A DNA stretch of 64,000 nt, taken from positions 141,553-205,552 of the forward strand of contig JACKEH010000002.1 of assembly GCA_020633125.1 (NCBI GenBank), given 5' to 3'. This document shows, one piece after another, positions 40,731-49,801 of the stretch (its first letter is position 1; every line of letters starts with the position of its first letter). The notes beneath the pieces were generated by a model. It saw nothing but the letters and a program-made list of their open reading frames with translations, had not been told where the DNA came from and ran no database searches. The translations under genes were made by a program, and so were the position numbers. This DNA is from Sandaracinus sp. GTDB lineage: Bacteria; Myxococcota_A; Polyangia; Polyangiales; Houyiibacteriaceae.

Positions 40731-42212
40731 GTGAGCTCGGTCGCCGTATCCCGCCCCGAAGTGCAGACCTTCTCGCCCGGCGACTTCGAGTCGACCGCGC
40801 ACTTCTACGACCGCGTGCGCAACGCGCAGCTGCACCCGCTGGTCCGAAACTTCCTCCAGCTCGGCAACGCCCGCATCGCCGAGCGCTACGTGCACCTGCA
40901 CCCCGAGGCGAAGCGCGACGCGGTGGTGGCGACCCTTCAGAGCCACCCGAAACATTTTCGCTGGGGCGGCGCCGACCTCTTCCTCGCGACCAGCGAGCGG
41001 GGCTACCGGCAGATGGTGGTCATCGAGACGAACTCCTGCCCTTCGGGGCAGAAGTCGATGCCGCTCCTCGACGAAGCCGACGAGCACGCCGGCTACCGCA
41101 CCTTGGTCGCGGGCTCGTTCCTGCCGCTGCTCGAAGACAAACGAAAGCTCCCGGCCGGGGGGCTCGCGGTCCTCTACGACAAGAACCCGATGGAGGCGTC
41201 GGGCTACGCGGCCACGCTCTCGGACCTGACGGGCGAGCTGGTGCACCTCGTGCCGTGTTTCGTGGGGGACGAGGATCCGCCCTGGCGCTTCGACGACGGG
41301 GCGCTCGAGGTGCGGGTCGAGGGCGCCTGGCAGCCGATTCGCGCGGCGATGCGCTACGTGACGCAGCGCCCTTGGACCCGGATCCCGCCGGTCACCAAGA
41401 CCCTCATCTTCAACCCGGTGCTCGCGTGCCTGGCCGGGGGTCGCAACAAGGCGATCGCGTCGAAGGCCTACGACCTCTTCAACGCCGACGCGCGCCAAGA
41501 CGGCCTCGAGCTGCGTACCCCGGAGACCATCTGGGACGTCGCGCGCAACGAGGTGCCGCTCTGGGTGCAGCGCATGGGCGGCGTCGCGGTGGTGAAGAAC
41601 CCGTACAGCAACGCGGGTCAGGGCGTGTACACGATCACGAGCCGCGAAGAGCTCGACGCCTTCATGGCGACCGAGCAGCGCTACGACCGCTTCATCGTGC
41701 AGGCGCTGATCGGCAACCTGCGTTGGAGCAGTCGCGGGCGGGCGGGGCGCCTCTACCACGTCGGCACGGTTCCGGATAAGAGGAGCCGCATCTACGCGGC
41801 GGATCTGCGTTTCATGGTCGGCGCGGGACCTTCGGGTTTCTTCCCCGTCGCGATCTACGCGCGCCGCGCTCGCAAGCCGCTCGAGGCGGAGCTTCCGGAC
41901 GGGGCGTCGAGCTGGTCGATGCTCGGCACGAACCTCTCGGTGAAGACCGAAGCCGGCGCGTGGGACACCGAGACCGAGCGCCTCCTCCTCGTCGACAGCC
42001 GCGACTTCAACAAGCTCGGCATCGGCGTGGACGACTTGATCGAGGGCTACCTGCAGACGGTGATGGCGGTGACCGCGATCGACCGCATGGCCGGCCAGCT
42101 CGTCACCAGCAAGGGCGTCTTCCGCAAGCGGCTCTTCTCGTCGCTCAACCCCGATTCGGCCCTCGTGGACGAGATCGTGGTCGGGAAAAGCGGAGCAAAA
42201 ACAGAGGTTTAG
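40731..42212 (+). CDS. ATP-grasp-like protein of unassigned function
   Basis: 493 residues, GTG start. No exact family is recognised. Two regions look like an ATP-grasp nucleotide site: a mid segment VVIETNSCPSGQKSMPLLDE (glutamate plus the Asn/Ser/Lys polar loop) and VWVQR-type to VAVVKNPYSNAGQGVYTITS, where a lysine followed by a small-residue loop fits the ATP-grasp 'large loop'. Others: QLHPLVRNFLQLGNARIAER near the start and LLVDSRDFNKLGIGVDDLIE near the end. ATP-grasp enzymes activate a carboxylate to couple it with an amine, thiol or sugar. No partner biosynthetic genes are adjacent. Fold assignment is tentative. Confidence 0.6.
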   Translation: MSSVAVSRPEVQTFSPGDFESTAHFYDRVRNAQLHPLVRNFLQLGNARIAERYVHLHPEAKRDAVVATLQSHPKHFRWGGADLFLATSERGYRQMVVIETNSCPSGQKSMPLLDEADEHAGYRTLVAGSFLPLLEDKRKLPAGGLAVLYDKNPMEASGYAATLSDLTGELVHLVPCFVGDEDPPWRFDDGALEVRVEGAWQPIRAAMRYVTQRPWTRIPPVTKTLIFNPVLACLAGGRNKAIASKAYDLFNADARQDGLELRTPETIWDVARNEVPLWVQRMGGVAVVKNPYSNAGQGVYTITSREELDAFMATEQRYDRFIVQALIGNLRWSSRGRAGRLYHVGTVPDKRSRIYAADLRFMVGAGPSGFFPVAIYARRARKPLEAELPDGASSWSMLGTNLSVKTEAGAWDTETERLLLVDSRDFNKLGIGVDDLIEGYLQTVMAVTAIDRMAGQLVTSKGVFRKRLFSSLNPDSALVDEIVVGKSGAKTEV

Positions 42213-42213
42213 G

Positions 42214-42233
42214 GCGGCGCGACGGGGCGCCGC
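42214..42233. terminator. Hairpin between convergent ATP-grasp-like and tatC genes
   Basis: GCGGCGC (42214-42220) pairs with GCGCCGC (42227-42233) over a 6-base loop in the 30-bp gap between the two stop codons. It could end both transcripts; no T run. Confidence 0.5.
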
Positions 42234-42242
42234 GAGAGCGCC

Positions 42243-43055
42243 TCAGCGCTCGTAGCCCTCGTCCGCGGCGGCCTTCGCGGCCTTGCCACGCTTGAGGTCG
42301 ATCAGGAACGCGACGCCGACGCTCAGGAAGTAGAGCACGATGAGCGGGATGAGCATCATCAGCTGCGAAGCGACGTCGGGCGGCGTCAGCAACGCGGCGA
42401 TGACCGTCGCGATGATCATCCACCAGCGCCCGAAGCGCAGCAGGCCCTTCCAGGAGACCAAGCCGAGCGCGCTGATCGCGCTGACGATCACCGGCACCTC
42501 GAAGACCACGCCAAAGGCGAGCAGCATGCGCACCGAGAGCGAGATCTGTGCGTCGATCATGATCGTCGGCGTCAAACGCAATTCCCCGGAGGGAAGCTCG
42601 CCGGCGAATTCCAGGAAGGTCTGGAAGCCGTAGGGGAAGACGACGAAATACCCGAAGAGCGCGCCGCCCGCGAAGAAGAGCGTCGAGGCGAGCACGAAGG
42701 GGATCGCGAGCAGCTTCTCCTTTCGGTAGAGGCCGGGCGCGAGGAAGCCCCAGAGCTGCCAGAAGATCCACGGGCTCGCGCTGAGGATGCCCGCGATGAT
42801 CGAGATCTTCAGGTACGCGACGAAGGGGTCGAGCAGGCTCTGGAAGTGAATCTCGGGCTCGATGCCGTTCTGCCGGTACGCGAAGATGAGCGGGTCGAGC
42901 AGGATCTCGAGCAGGCGCTCCTTGAAGTACCAAGCGACGCCGAGGCCGGGGAGGATGCCCCAGACCGCGCGCACCAAGCGGACCCGAAGCTCGCCGAGGT
43001 GCTCGAAGAAGCCCATCTCGACGTCGTCTTCGGGGACCTCCGGCTTGTCGCTCAC
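42243..43055 (-). CDS. tatC: Sec-independent translocase subunit TatC
   Basis: 270 residues from the GTG at 43055, overlapping the TatB stop (GTGA). It has the TatC hallmarks: MGFFEHLGELRVRLVRAVWG at the N terminus (HLxELRxR recognises the twin-arginine signal), SLLDPFVAYLKISIIAGIL, FVVFPYGFQTFLEFAG and the conserved SWKGLLRFGRWW region, with six membrane segments. TatC is the integral receptor of the twin-arginine pathway, exporting folded proteins across the inner membrane. Translational coupling to TatB matches the complex. Alternative start within the frame is possible, but the overlap is typical. Confidence 0.95.
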   Translation of the reverse strand: MSDKPEVPEDDVEMGFFEHLGELRVRLVRAVWGILPGLGVAWYFKERLLEILLDPLIFAYRQNGIEPEIHFQSLLDPFVAYLKISIIAGILSASPWIFWQLWGFLAPGLYRKEKLLAIPFVLASTLFFAGGALFGYFVVFPYGFQTFLEFAGELPSGELRLTPTIMIDAQISLSVRMLLAFGVVFEVPVIVSAISALGLVSWKGLLRFGRWWMIIATVIAALLTPPDVASQLMMLIPLIVLYFLSVGVAFLIDLKRGKAAKAAADEGYER

Positions 43056-43465
43056 GACGCGGCCTCCTCGTCGGACGAGCCGTCGGACGAAGCGTCGGGT
43101 CCGGCTTGGCGCGCGATCGGGCCGACGGAGGCGTCGTCGTCGTCTCCGGCGTCGAGGGCCGCGCGGCTCCGAGCGTCGGCGAGATCGACCCCCTCGGGCG
43201 GGCGCTCGCGCAGCCGATCGTCGGCGCTCAGCGTCGGAGGCGGCTCCTTCATGACCTGCTGCGGGAGCTTTCGCAGCGACGCGAGCTCGTCGTCGCGGAG
43301 CAGGTCGTCGATGCCGCTCTGTTTGCGCAGCTCGGTGCTGGCCTTGCGGAACTCGCGAATGCCCTTGCCCACCGCCTTGATCAGCGTGGGCATGCGGTTC
43401 GGTCCCACGGCGAGGAGCATCACGATGGCGATGATCACGAGCTCGCCGCTGCCGATGCCGAACAT
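43052..43465 (-). CDS. tatB: TatA/TatB-type translocase subunit
   Basis: 137 residues from the ATG at 43465. The N-terminal helix IGSGELVIIAIVMLLAVGPN followed by the FG/amphipathic segment (KAVGKGIREFRKASTELRKQ) is the TatA/B fold, and the Glu in the membrane helix (GSGELVI) is the usual polar residue. The long acidic Ser/Asp-rich tail (DAGDDDDASVGPIARQAG) and the gene order tatB-tatC favour TatB. No separate tatA is seen in this window, so one may lie elsewhere, or this protein may fill both roles. GPN after the helix replaces the commoner GPE/GPK. Confidence 0.85.
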   Translation of the reverse strand: MFGIGSGELVIIAIVMLLAVGPNRMPTLIKAVGKGIREFRKASTELRKQSGIDDLLRDDELASLRKLPQQVMKEPPPTLSADDRLRERPPEGVDLADARSRAALDAGDDDDASVGPIARQAGPDASSDGSSDEEAAS

Positions 43466-43938
43466 GGGACCCCGAGCATGGCGCTCGGGGGTGGTGCCGA
43501 GCAAGCCGACCGTGTGCAGGGCTGCGGTGCTCGGCTTCTTGCAGGGCTGCGGTGCTCGGCCTTCGGCCTGCGCGCCTACCGCCCGCTTGGGGAGGCTCTG
43601 CCTCCCCCTTCCCCTCCGTGCCTCGGAGTCTCCCTGCGCTTCGCTCCGGTCGGCTCCTGCGGTGCTCCGCGGCAGTTCGAAGCGTGAATCGTGCACAACG
43701 GAGCGGACGTAGTCCGCGGAGGTGCACGATTCCGCGAGACTATCGACCCACGCAGAGCGCGGCGTCGATGCAGGGGCTAGCCGCCCCTTTTGAAACCCTG
43801 CGAGCCGTGTCGCATCGGGAGCAGCGCGAGTGCGGGGGTGGCGTGTACGGGGTTCGGCCTTCGGCCTCTTGCAGGCCGAGCACCGCAGCCCTGCACATCG
43901 TGTCGGATTTGCGTCGGTGTGCCGCCGGGGTGTGCCGA
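43466..43938. repeat. Inverted-repeat-bounded intergenic element upstream of tatB
   Basis: No gene. A 21-bp sequence TGCAGGGCTGCGGTGCTCGGC (first twenty shown by the positions 43515-43535, a second copy at 43540-43560) occurs as a perfect reverse complement at 43875-43895, bounding ~380 bp. Inside are a GGGGAGGC/GCCTCCCC hairpin (43589-43607), a tract of the dispersed-repeat family in reverse, and a cruciform at 43687-43731 (10-bp arms AATCGTGCAC and GTGCACGATT, inner GCGGAC-gta-GTCCGC). Another hairpin, CCCGAGC with GCTCGGG at about 43471-43489, is in the tatB leader. Confidence 0.75.
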
Positions 43939-44937
43939 TCAGTCCACGAGGTCGTCCACGTACCACGGGTCGATGCCCGTGTCGGCGCACCGCTCCTCCA
44001 TCGCGATGCGGGCCACGACGTCGCCGAGGCGGGCCACGACGGTGCTCGCGCCAGGCGACTTCAGGCAGCTGAGCACCGCGCCGACCCCGACCACCTCGCC
44101 GTCGACCTCCCATTCCACGGGGAGGCTCCCGAACACCCGCTCGTCGTCGCGCCGTGCGAAGGGAAGGACGACGCTCCAGTCCGCCCTCGGCTCGACGAAC
44201 GCGTAGGGCTCGCGCAGGAGCGCCAACGTGTCGACGGCGTCCACGGTCTCGACCTCGACGTAGGTCGACAGACCCGCGGAACGCGCGTGCATCCGCTCGA
44301 CGCCGACCTCGTCCCCGGTGATTCGCACCACGTTGCCCGTGGGCGCCCACGTCGGGAGCTCGAAGGGGGCGTCCGACGAGAACTCCACCAGATTCGCCCC
44401 GTACACACGTCGCGTGTCCGTGAAGAAGCGGGCGTTGAGGTCGAGCACGCCCCCCGCCATCCGGCGGACCCGCGTCGCGTGACGCACGCTCCCATCGGGC
44501 CGATCGTCGAGGGTTTCCGACCAGATCTCGAGGCGCTCCGGCTCGAAGATCGTGACCCACGCGCGGGTGAGCTCCTCGTCCTTCGCCCAAACGACCAGCT
44601 CCGCGGAGCCCGGAGCGAGCGTCCGCCCGATCGGTCCTTCGGGGGTGTGGTCGATCGCGAACGCTTCGGGGTTCGTGCTCTCGATCCGAAGGTCTTCGAG
44701 CGGAAGGCACTCGCTGTCCGGACAGGGCGCGAGGGTGCGGATCTCGAAGAACGCGTTGTCGTAGCCGAAGGGGTAGTAGAGCTCGGTCAGTTCGAGGGGA
44801 ACGTCCGTTCCGACGACGTAGTGCGTCGCGAGACCAGGGTTCCAGGGGTCGCCGAGAAGGACGATCGTCTCGCTTTCGTCGTGTGGGGCGCACGCCGCCG
44901 AGGCCAGGAGCGTGAGGATCGCGAGTCGGGTCTTCAT
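43939..44937 (-). CDS. Exported lipoprotein of unknown function
   Basis: 332 residues from the ATG at 44937, with GGAAGAG 6-9 bases upstream. Signal and lipobox LAILTLLASAACAP. The mature protein is beta-rich and Ig-like in texture: THYVVGTDVPLELTELYYPF, APGSAELVVWAKDEELTRAW, GNVVRITGDEVGVERMHARS. Four or five cysteines (LAPCPDSECL, VLSCLKSPG, EERCADTG) may form disulfides. No family was recognised. It is a single-gene unit upstream of the tatB leader element; its own upstream region holds the RERVIE-type repeats of the A2M gene tail. Confidence 0.75.
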   Translation of the reverse strand: MKTRLAILTLLASAACAPHDESETIVLLGDPWNPGLATHYVVGTDVPLELTELYYPFGYDNAFFEIRTLAPCPDSECLPLEDLRIESTNPEAFAIDHTPEGPIGRTLAPGSAELVVWAKDEELTRAWVTIFEPERLEIWSETLDDRPDGSVRHATRVRRMAGGVLDLNARFFTDTRRVYGANLVEFSSDAPFELPTWAPTGNVVRITGDEVGVERMHARSAGLSTYVEVETVDAVDTLALLREPYAFVEPRADWSVVLPFARRDDERVFGSLPVEWEVDGEVVGVGAVLSCLKSPGASTVVARLGDVVARIAMEERCADTGIDPWYVDDLVD

Positions 44938-45222
44938 GGTCTCTTCCGCTCGCGCGTTCCGCGAGAGGCGTTCGTGTTGGCAGGTGGTCGCTGCGTAGTT
45001 CACGCGGCGTGCCAGCCCGAGCGCGACCCACGTCGGATGGCCCACGCGGGACGTACGATCGCGTGAGCGAACCTCACGCTGCGCGTGGAGCGGGGACGAG
45101 AGGCTCGAGCGCGCACGCGAAGTGCGCTCGCGGTCCGGGAGCTCCTCGATCACGAGACCTCGCCCTGCACGACGTACGAGCGAGACCGCGTTGCACACGG
45201 AGTGCGGCGCCGACGAACGCGA
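44938..45222. other. Intergenic region upstream of the 43939 lipoprotein
   Basis: About 285 bp without a gene. It should contain the lipoprotein's promoter (not identified). GAGCTCCTCGATCACGAG near 45136 looks like a degenerate early copy of the repeats starting at 45223. Confidence 0.45.
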
Positions 45223-45462
45223 AGCGCGAGCTCGGAGTCACTCGATCACGCGTTCCCGAGGGGTGCGCGCCGTTCCGAGCCCGAACGCGAAGTGCGAGCC
45301 CGAACGCGACGTGCGAGCTCGGAGTCATCACGCGTTCCCGAGTGGTGCGACGTGCGAGCTCGGAGCCACTCGATCACGCGTTCCCGAGCAGCGCGCGCCG
45401 ACCAAGCCAGGCGGCGACGTGCGAGCTCGGAGTCACTCGATCACGCGCTCCCGAGCGGCGCG
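45223..45462. repeat. Direct repeats copying the 3' end of the A2M-like gene
   Basis: Four copies of GCGAGCTCGGAGTCACTCGA + TCACGCGTTCCCGAG lie at about 45223-45261, 45311-45345 (4-bp deletion), 45352-45394 and 45419-45462. The last spans the end of the gene (codons RERVIE and stop at 45433); the other three copy that tail into the downstream gap. Confidence 0.85.
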
Positions 45463-48400
45463 TGACGAAGCTCGCCACGGCGTCGTCGCGTCCCAGGCCG
45501 CCAAGCCCACGCCCGGTCGCCGCCCCGCCGCGAGCCATCGAAGCCGCAGCGGAAGCCGCCGCACCTCGCCGCTCGCCATTGGGCCGAGGTGCACGAGCAA
45601 CGCGCCGTTTCGCGCGGGCTCGATCGACGTCACGCCCGGCGTTCCCGCCAGCGCCGCCCGCGCCGCAGCGTCGATGCGTGCGGCCGGCGGCAGCCGAACC
45701 AGGAGCCGAGGTGACGTGCTCGCTTCGTTCGCTTCGATCGTGATCTCGAGCGCCGCGGGTCGACCGAGCCTGCCGCCGTGGCCCTCGAGGCCGAGCGTGA
45801 AGGGACCCTCGACGTCCTGCACGGGCCGCTCGTAGCGGGCCGCGAAGCGCGCGAGCACCAAGCCCGAGCCCGTGGTTCGAAGCTCGGTGGGCGACGTGAT
45901 CTCGCGCCGCGCGACGCCTTCGGCGTCGAAGGGTGTCCCCACCAGCTCGGCCGAGTCGCCGGCCACCCCGAAGGCCGAGGCCGCGACCCACCAGAAGGTG
46001 CCGTCGAGGTCGGGGGCGTCGAAGACCAGCCAGGCGCGCCGGGCGTGTGCGGCGAGCGTGGCGTGGGCCTCCTCGACCTCGCCCGCGCGGTGCAACGCGA
46101 TCGCGAGCGCCGCGAAGGTGCCGACCTCGTCCCGCGGGTCTTCGATCGTCGCTTCGTCGACCAAGGCGCGGGCGCGCGCGAGGATCGCGTGACCGCTCTC
46201 GTCGCGGCCGTCGGTCAGAAGCAGCGCCGCGGCGGCACGAGCGAGCGCGGGCAGGTCGTCGGCGTGGGTCACGGAAGCGTCGCGGAGCGTGCGTCGGAGC
46301 CGCTCGAAGACGTCGTCCCGCACCTGCCAGGGCGGCGGGGCGGCGGGTGAGAGCGCCGCGAGCAACGTCGCGTCCACACGTACGTCGCCCGTTGCAGCCG
46401 GCAGCGGCGTGACCGACATGTCGAGCGCCGCCGTGACCAGCGATTGGCAGGCCTGCTCGAGCGGTCGTAGCCCCGTCATGCGGTTCATGACGTCGCGGGT
46501 CGCGTCGTTCGGGGCGCCGCCTCCCAGCACTTCGGCCCAGACGAGCAACGAAGGCCGCGAGCCCAGCGCGCGCTCGAGGGCGGGGTCGCGATGCCAACGC
46601 CGCGGCGCGAGCGCGACGAGCTCGCCGTGCACCGCGACCGCATCCGACGGAATCTCGGGGTCGAGGGTCCACGTTCGGTTCGCCGCGATCACGGCCGCGG
46701 TGCGTCGGTCTCGGGTCGCCGACGTGGTCACCGTGGTGAAACGCGACGTGTGACGCGCGTGCTCACGTCCGGCCGCGTCGAGGAGGCGCACCACCATCGA
46801 GCCCGACCTGGTCGCGCGCACGTCGGCCTGCCAGGTGCCGAGCAAGCCCGCCTCCATCGCGCTCGGCCCCTCCACGACGCGAACGTCCGCACCCTCCGCC
46901 TCCACCTCGACCCGTAGCCCTTCGAGATCGCCGAAGGCCACGAAGGGCAGGGCGACTCGAAGCGGGCTCTCGGGAAGCCGCCGCGGCAGCTCGCCGACGA
47001 AGGCCGCCGCGCGGCCACGCGTGTGGGTGCGGTACGCGACGGGCGTCTCGCCGTCGTAGAGCACGACGCGGTATCGCGCGGGGGTGCTCGGCAGCTCCAA
47101 GGTGTCGAGCGACGCCCCCGGAACGAGCAGGCCTGCGTAGGTGTGGCGGGCTTCGAGCCGCGCGTCGATCGGGGGCGTGGTCGGCGGCGTGGGCACGTCG
47201 TCCCAACCCGCGAGCGAGGTCGCCGACACGCCGGCTTCACTCGCTTCGGTCTCGTAGATCGTCGCCAGTTCCGCCATCGTCGCGTGCGCGAGCGAGACCC
47301 CACGAAGGCGGAGCAGGAGTCCGTCCTCGTCGACCGCTTCGGCGTAGAGCCCGCCGCTCGGCAACACCCGCGCGAGCGGATCCCAAAGATCGTCGCGGGT
47401 GCCGACCGCCTGATCGGGCCCCGCCGCGACGAGCTCGAAGCCGGTCACGGGCACGAAGAGCGAGAAGCGCGGCTGGCGCATCGGAACCAGCGCCAGCGGC
47501 GTGCCCCATCCGTCGCGCAGGTCGGTTTCCTCGACCCGGCCTTCCTCCAAGAGCGCGAGCAACCAGGTGCTCACGTCTCCGCGGCGCGCGAAGACGAGGT
47601 CGAGACCGCGCTCTTGGACCAGGCCACGCAGCGCCACCAAGACCCGGAGCAAGCGAGCACGTGTGATACGCGCCGCGACGTGGTCGTAGGTGAGCGAGCG
47701 GTCGGCCCGCGACAGGTCGTCGAGCGTGAGCGGCAGACCGCCGAGGTCGCGCGCGCCCTCCGCGCCGACCGGCTGCCCGCTGACCGCGCGCTCGAGCAAC
47801 GCGCGGTTCATCTGCCAGCGGCCGTTCACCCGATGCGCGACGTCGGTCAGCTCCCCGCTGCCGCTCGCGACGTCGACCTCCTCTTCGATCGCGCGAAGCA
47901 CGAGGGCCAGACGACCGGTCCGGTAGAGCGCGCGTTGGCGCCAGGGGTCGCGGAGCACACCACGGGTCACGGGCTCTTCGGGGGGCGGCAGGAAGAACGC
48001 CTCGCCATCACGCCAGACGGCGGGGGCCGCGTCGTCGAAAGGAGCGCGGGCGGCTTGGTCGGCCGCACGCGCAGCGGGGGTGGTCGGCGCCAGGCGTGGA
48101 GGGGTCGCGTCGCCGGGCCACGCCACCGCGATCAGCGGGCGCGTGCCCACCACTGTATCGCCCTCGAGACCGACTCGAAGGTCCCTCGTCGGATCGAAGA
48201 CCGCCGTGCTTCCGCGTACTTCCACGAGTCCTTCGGTCACCAAGGCGCGGGCACGTATCACGAGCGACTCGTGTTCCGCCGGCCAACGAAGCGTGTCCTG
48301 GCCAGGGTCGAGCACCGCGGAGCGAATCGGCACCAGGCCACCCGGACGCCACACCGAGGCGGTCAGCACCACGGGCGCGCGGCTCACGTCTGCCCGGCGT

Positions 48401-49800
48401 CGCACGCCGACCTCGAGCTGCCCGTCGCGAAGCTCGGTCCGCACCCGGACCACGCCGTCGGGATCGCTCGGCAAGCAGAGCCGCTCCCGATGTGTGCCGA
48501 CGCGAACCTGCGCCTCGATCGCGGTCCCGCCGCCGCAGCCGTCCGGCGCTTCGAGCGTGCCACGAGCCAACGGCGTCGTGAGCTCGACCGTGGCGACGCC
48601 CGCTTCGTCCGTGGAGCCTTCGACCGATTGGTCACCGAGCATGAGGGTCAGTGGCCCACGCACCGGCGCTCCGTCGGGACCCACGACCCGAAGCCACACC
48701 TTCGAAGGCAGCCCGGGGAGCAACGCGCCTCCTTCGATCCGTGCCCGAACCACGGGTGTGCCTCGGGTGACGCGTATCGACGACGATACGTTCGAGCGCG
48801 ACAAGCCCGGCACCACGACCTCGAAGCGGGTCGTATGCTCGCCTTCGGTGGCGGGGGTACGAACCAGCAGCGTGGCGCGACCCCGCGCATCCGTCGTGGC
48901 GCGTTCAGGCTCGTCGTCGCTCGTGAGCGCTGGGCCCCGAATCTCGGCGCCTGCGATCGGCAGACCTCGCGCGTCGCGCACCTGCACGTCCACCTCGACC
49001 TCGGTCGACGGCGCGGCGACGAGGTGCCGTGGCACCGCACGCAGCACGAGCGTGCGTGGCTCGCTCGCGGTGGCGACGAAACCCGCCGCGGCTTCGAGCG
49101 TGCGCTCGTCGTCCAACACCACCGTGGCGCGCACGACCGTGCGGTTCTCACGCGCCCGCACGAAGGCCACCGCGCGACCGAGCGCGTCGGTCCGTTCGAT
49201 CCACGGCTCGCCGAGCGGTCCCCGCTCGCCCCACGATCGAAAGCTCACCGGGGTGTCGGCCATGGGACGTCCGGCCGAGTCGGTGAGGTGCGCAAGCATC
49301 GGTACGCGGTCCCCTCGACGGACCTCGTTGCGGAGCGCCACGAGCCGCAGCGGCGTGCTTCGCGCGACCTGCACCTGCACCCGAAACCGGCGTGAGAGGC
49401 GCGCGCCGTCGCTGCGAAGGTCGATGGCGAGCTCGAAGCCGGAGGGCAGGTCTCGTGGAATCGGCACGTCGACGACCGCGCGCCCTCGCGCGTCGGTGCG
49501 CACCTCCGCGACCGCGTGGGCCGGGTCGTAGCTGGCGAACGCTTCGAGCCGCGCACCCGCCGCGGGGCGGAGATCCCGGTCGCGAATCACCTCGTGGGCG
49601 ACCAAGATCCAGCGCGCCGTCTGGCCGGGCTGCACCGTGAGCGGGCCTTCGATGCCGAGCTCGAGGCCGCTGCGCTCGCCCGTCGGCAACGCGCGGCGCA
49701 TCGGACCTTGGGCGCTCGCGGTGCGGACGGGGTTCGTGGGGCTCGTGGGGCTCACGAGGAGCGCCAGCGCGAGGAGCGTCAGGTGGGCGTTCGTCTTCAT
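45433..49800 (-). CDS. Alpha-2-macroglobulin-like exported protein, partner B
   Basis: 1455 residues from the ATG at 49800 (GGAGAG just upstream, 1 bp after the partner's stop). Signal peptide LTLLALALLVSPTSPTNPVR. About ten Ig-like/MG-type domains follow, each with a G-x-A-x-x-D-x-x-G-R-A pattern (DARGRAVVDVPIPRDLPSGF, DALGRAVAFVRAREN, DARGRATLLVRTP). No CGEQ thioester motif is visible. A segment at about residues 760-820 (DLRDGWGTPLALVPMRQ then GFELVAAGPDQAVGTRDDLW) resembles the calcium loop of GspG pseudopilins. Probably periplasmic or surface-exposed, perhaps a protease trap or scaffold with the partner gene; function inferred. Its tail is repeated downstream. Confidence 0.82.
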   Translation of the reverse strand: MKTNAHLTLLALALLVSPTSPTNPVRTASAQGPMRRALPTGERSGLELGIEGPLTVQPGQTARWILVAHEVIRDRDLRPAAGARLEAFASYDPAHAVAEVRTDARGRAVVDVPIPRDLPSGFELAIDLRSDGARLSRRFRVQVQVARSTPLRLVALRNEVRRGDRVPMLAHLTDSAGRPMADTPVSFRSWGERGPLGEPWIERTDALGRAVAFVRARENRTVVRATVVLDDERTLEAAAGFVATASEPRTLVLRAVPRHLVAAPSTEVEVDVQVRDARGLPIAGAEIRGPALTSDDEPERATTDARGRATLLVRTPATEGEHTTRFEVVVPGLSRSNVSSSIRVTRGTPVVRARIEGGALLPGLPSKVWLRVVGPDGAPVRGPLTLMLGDQSVEGSTDEAGVATVELTTPLARGTLEAPDGCGGGTAIEAQVRVGTHRERLCLPSDPDGVVRVRTELRDGQLEVGVRRRADVSRAPVVLTASVWRPGGLVPIRSAVLDPGQDTLRWPAEHESLVIRARALVTEGLVEVRGSTAVFDPTRDLRVGLEGDTVVGTRPLIAVAWPGDATPPRLAPTTPAARAADQAARAPFDDAAPAVWRDGEAFFLPPPEEPVTRGVLRDPWRQRALYRTGRLALVLRAIEEEVDVASGSGELTDVAHRVNGRWQMNRALLERAVSGQPVGAEGARDLGGLPLTLDDLSRADRSLTYDHVAARITRARLLRVLVALRGLVQERGLDLVFARRGDVSTWLLALLEEGRVEETDLRDGWGTPLALVPMRQPRFSLFVPVTGFELVAAGPDQAVGTRDDLWDPLARVLPSGGLYAEAVDEDGLLLRLRGVSLAHATMAELATIYETEASEAGVSATSLAGWDDVPTPPTTPPIDARLEARHTYAGLLVPGASLDTLELPSTPARYRVVLYDGETPVAYRTHTRGRAAAFVGELPRRLPESPLRVALPFVAFGDLEGLRVEVEAEGADVRVVEGPSAMEAGLLGTWQADVRATRSGSMVVRLLDAAGREHARHTSRFTTVTTSATRDRRTAAVIAANRTWTLDPEIPSDAVAVHGELVALAPRRWHRDPALERALGSRPSLLVWAEVLGGGAPNDATRDVMNRMTGLRPLEQACQSLVTAALDMSVTPLPAATGDVRVDATLLAALSPAAPPPWQVRDDVFERLRRTLRDASVTHADDLPALARAAAALLLTDGRDESGHAILARARALVDEATIEDPRDEVGTFAALAIALHRAGEVEEAHATLAAHARRAWLVFDAPDLDGTFWWVAASAFGVAGDSAELVGTPFDAEGVARREITSPTELRTTGSGLVLARFAARYERPVQDVEGPFTLGLEGHGGRLGRPAALEITIEANEASTSPRLLVRLPPAARIDAAARAALAGTPGVTSIEPARNGALLVHLGPMASGEVRRLPLRLRWLAAGRRPGVGLAAWDATTPWRASSRAARERVIE

Positions 49801-49801
49801 C

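Noticed and set aside
41580..42212. ATP-grasp-like protein as partner of the GCS2 ligase
   Set aside because: It lies 23 kb away and is not in an operon with it; no evidence ties them together.
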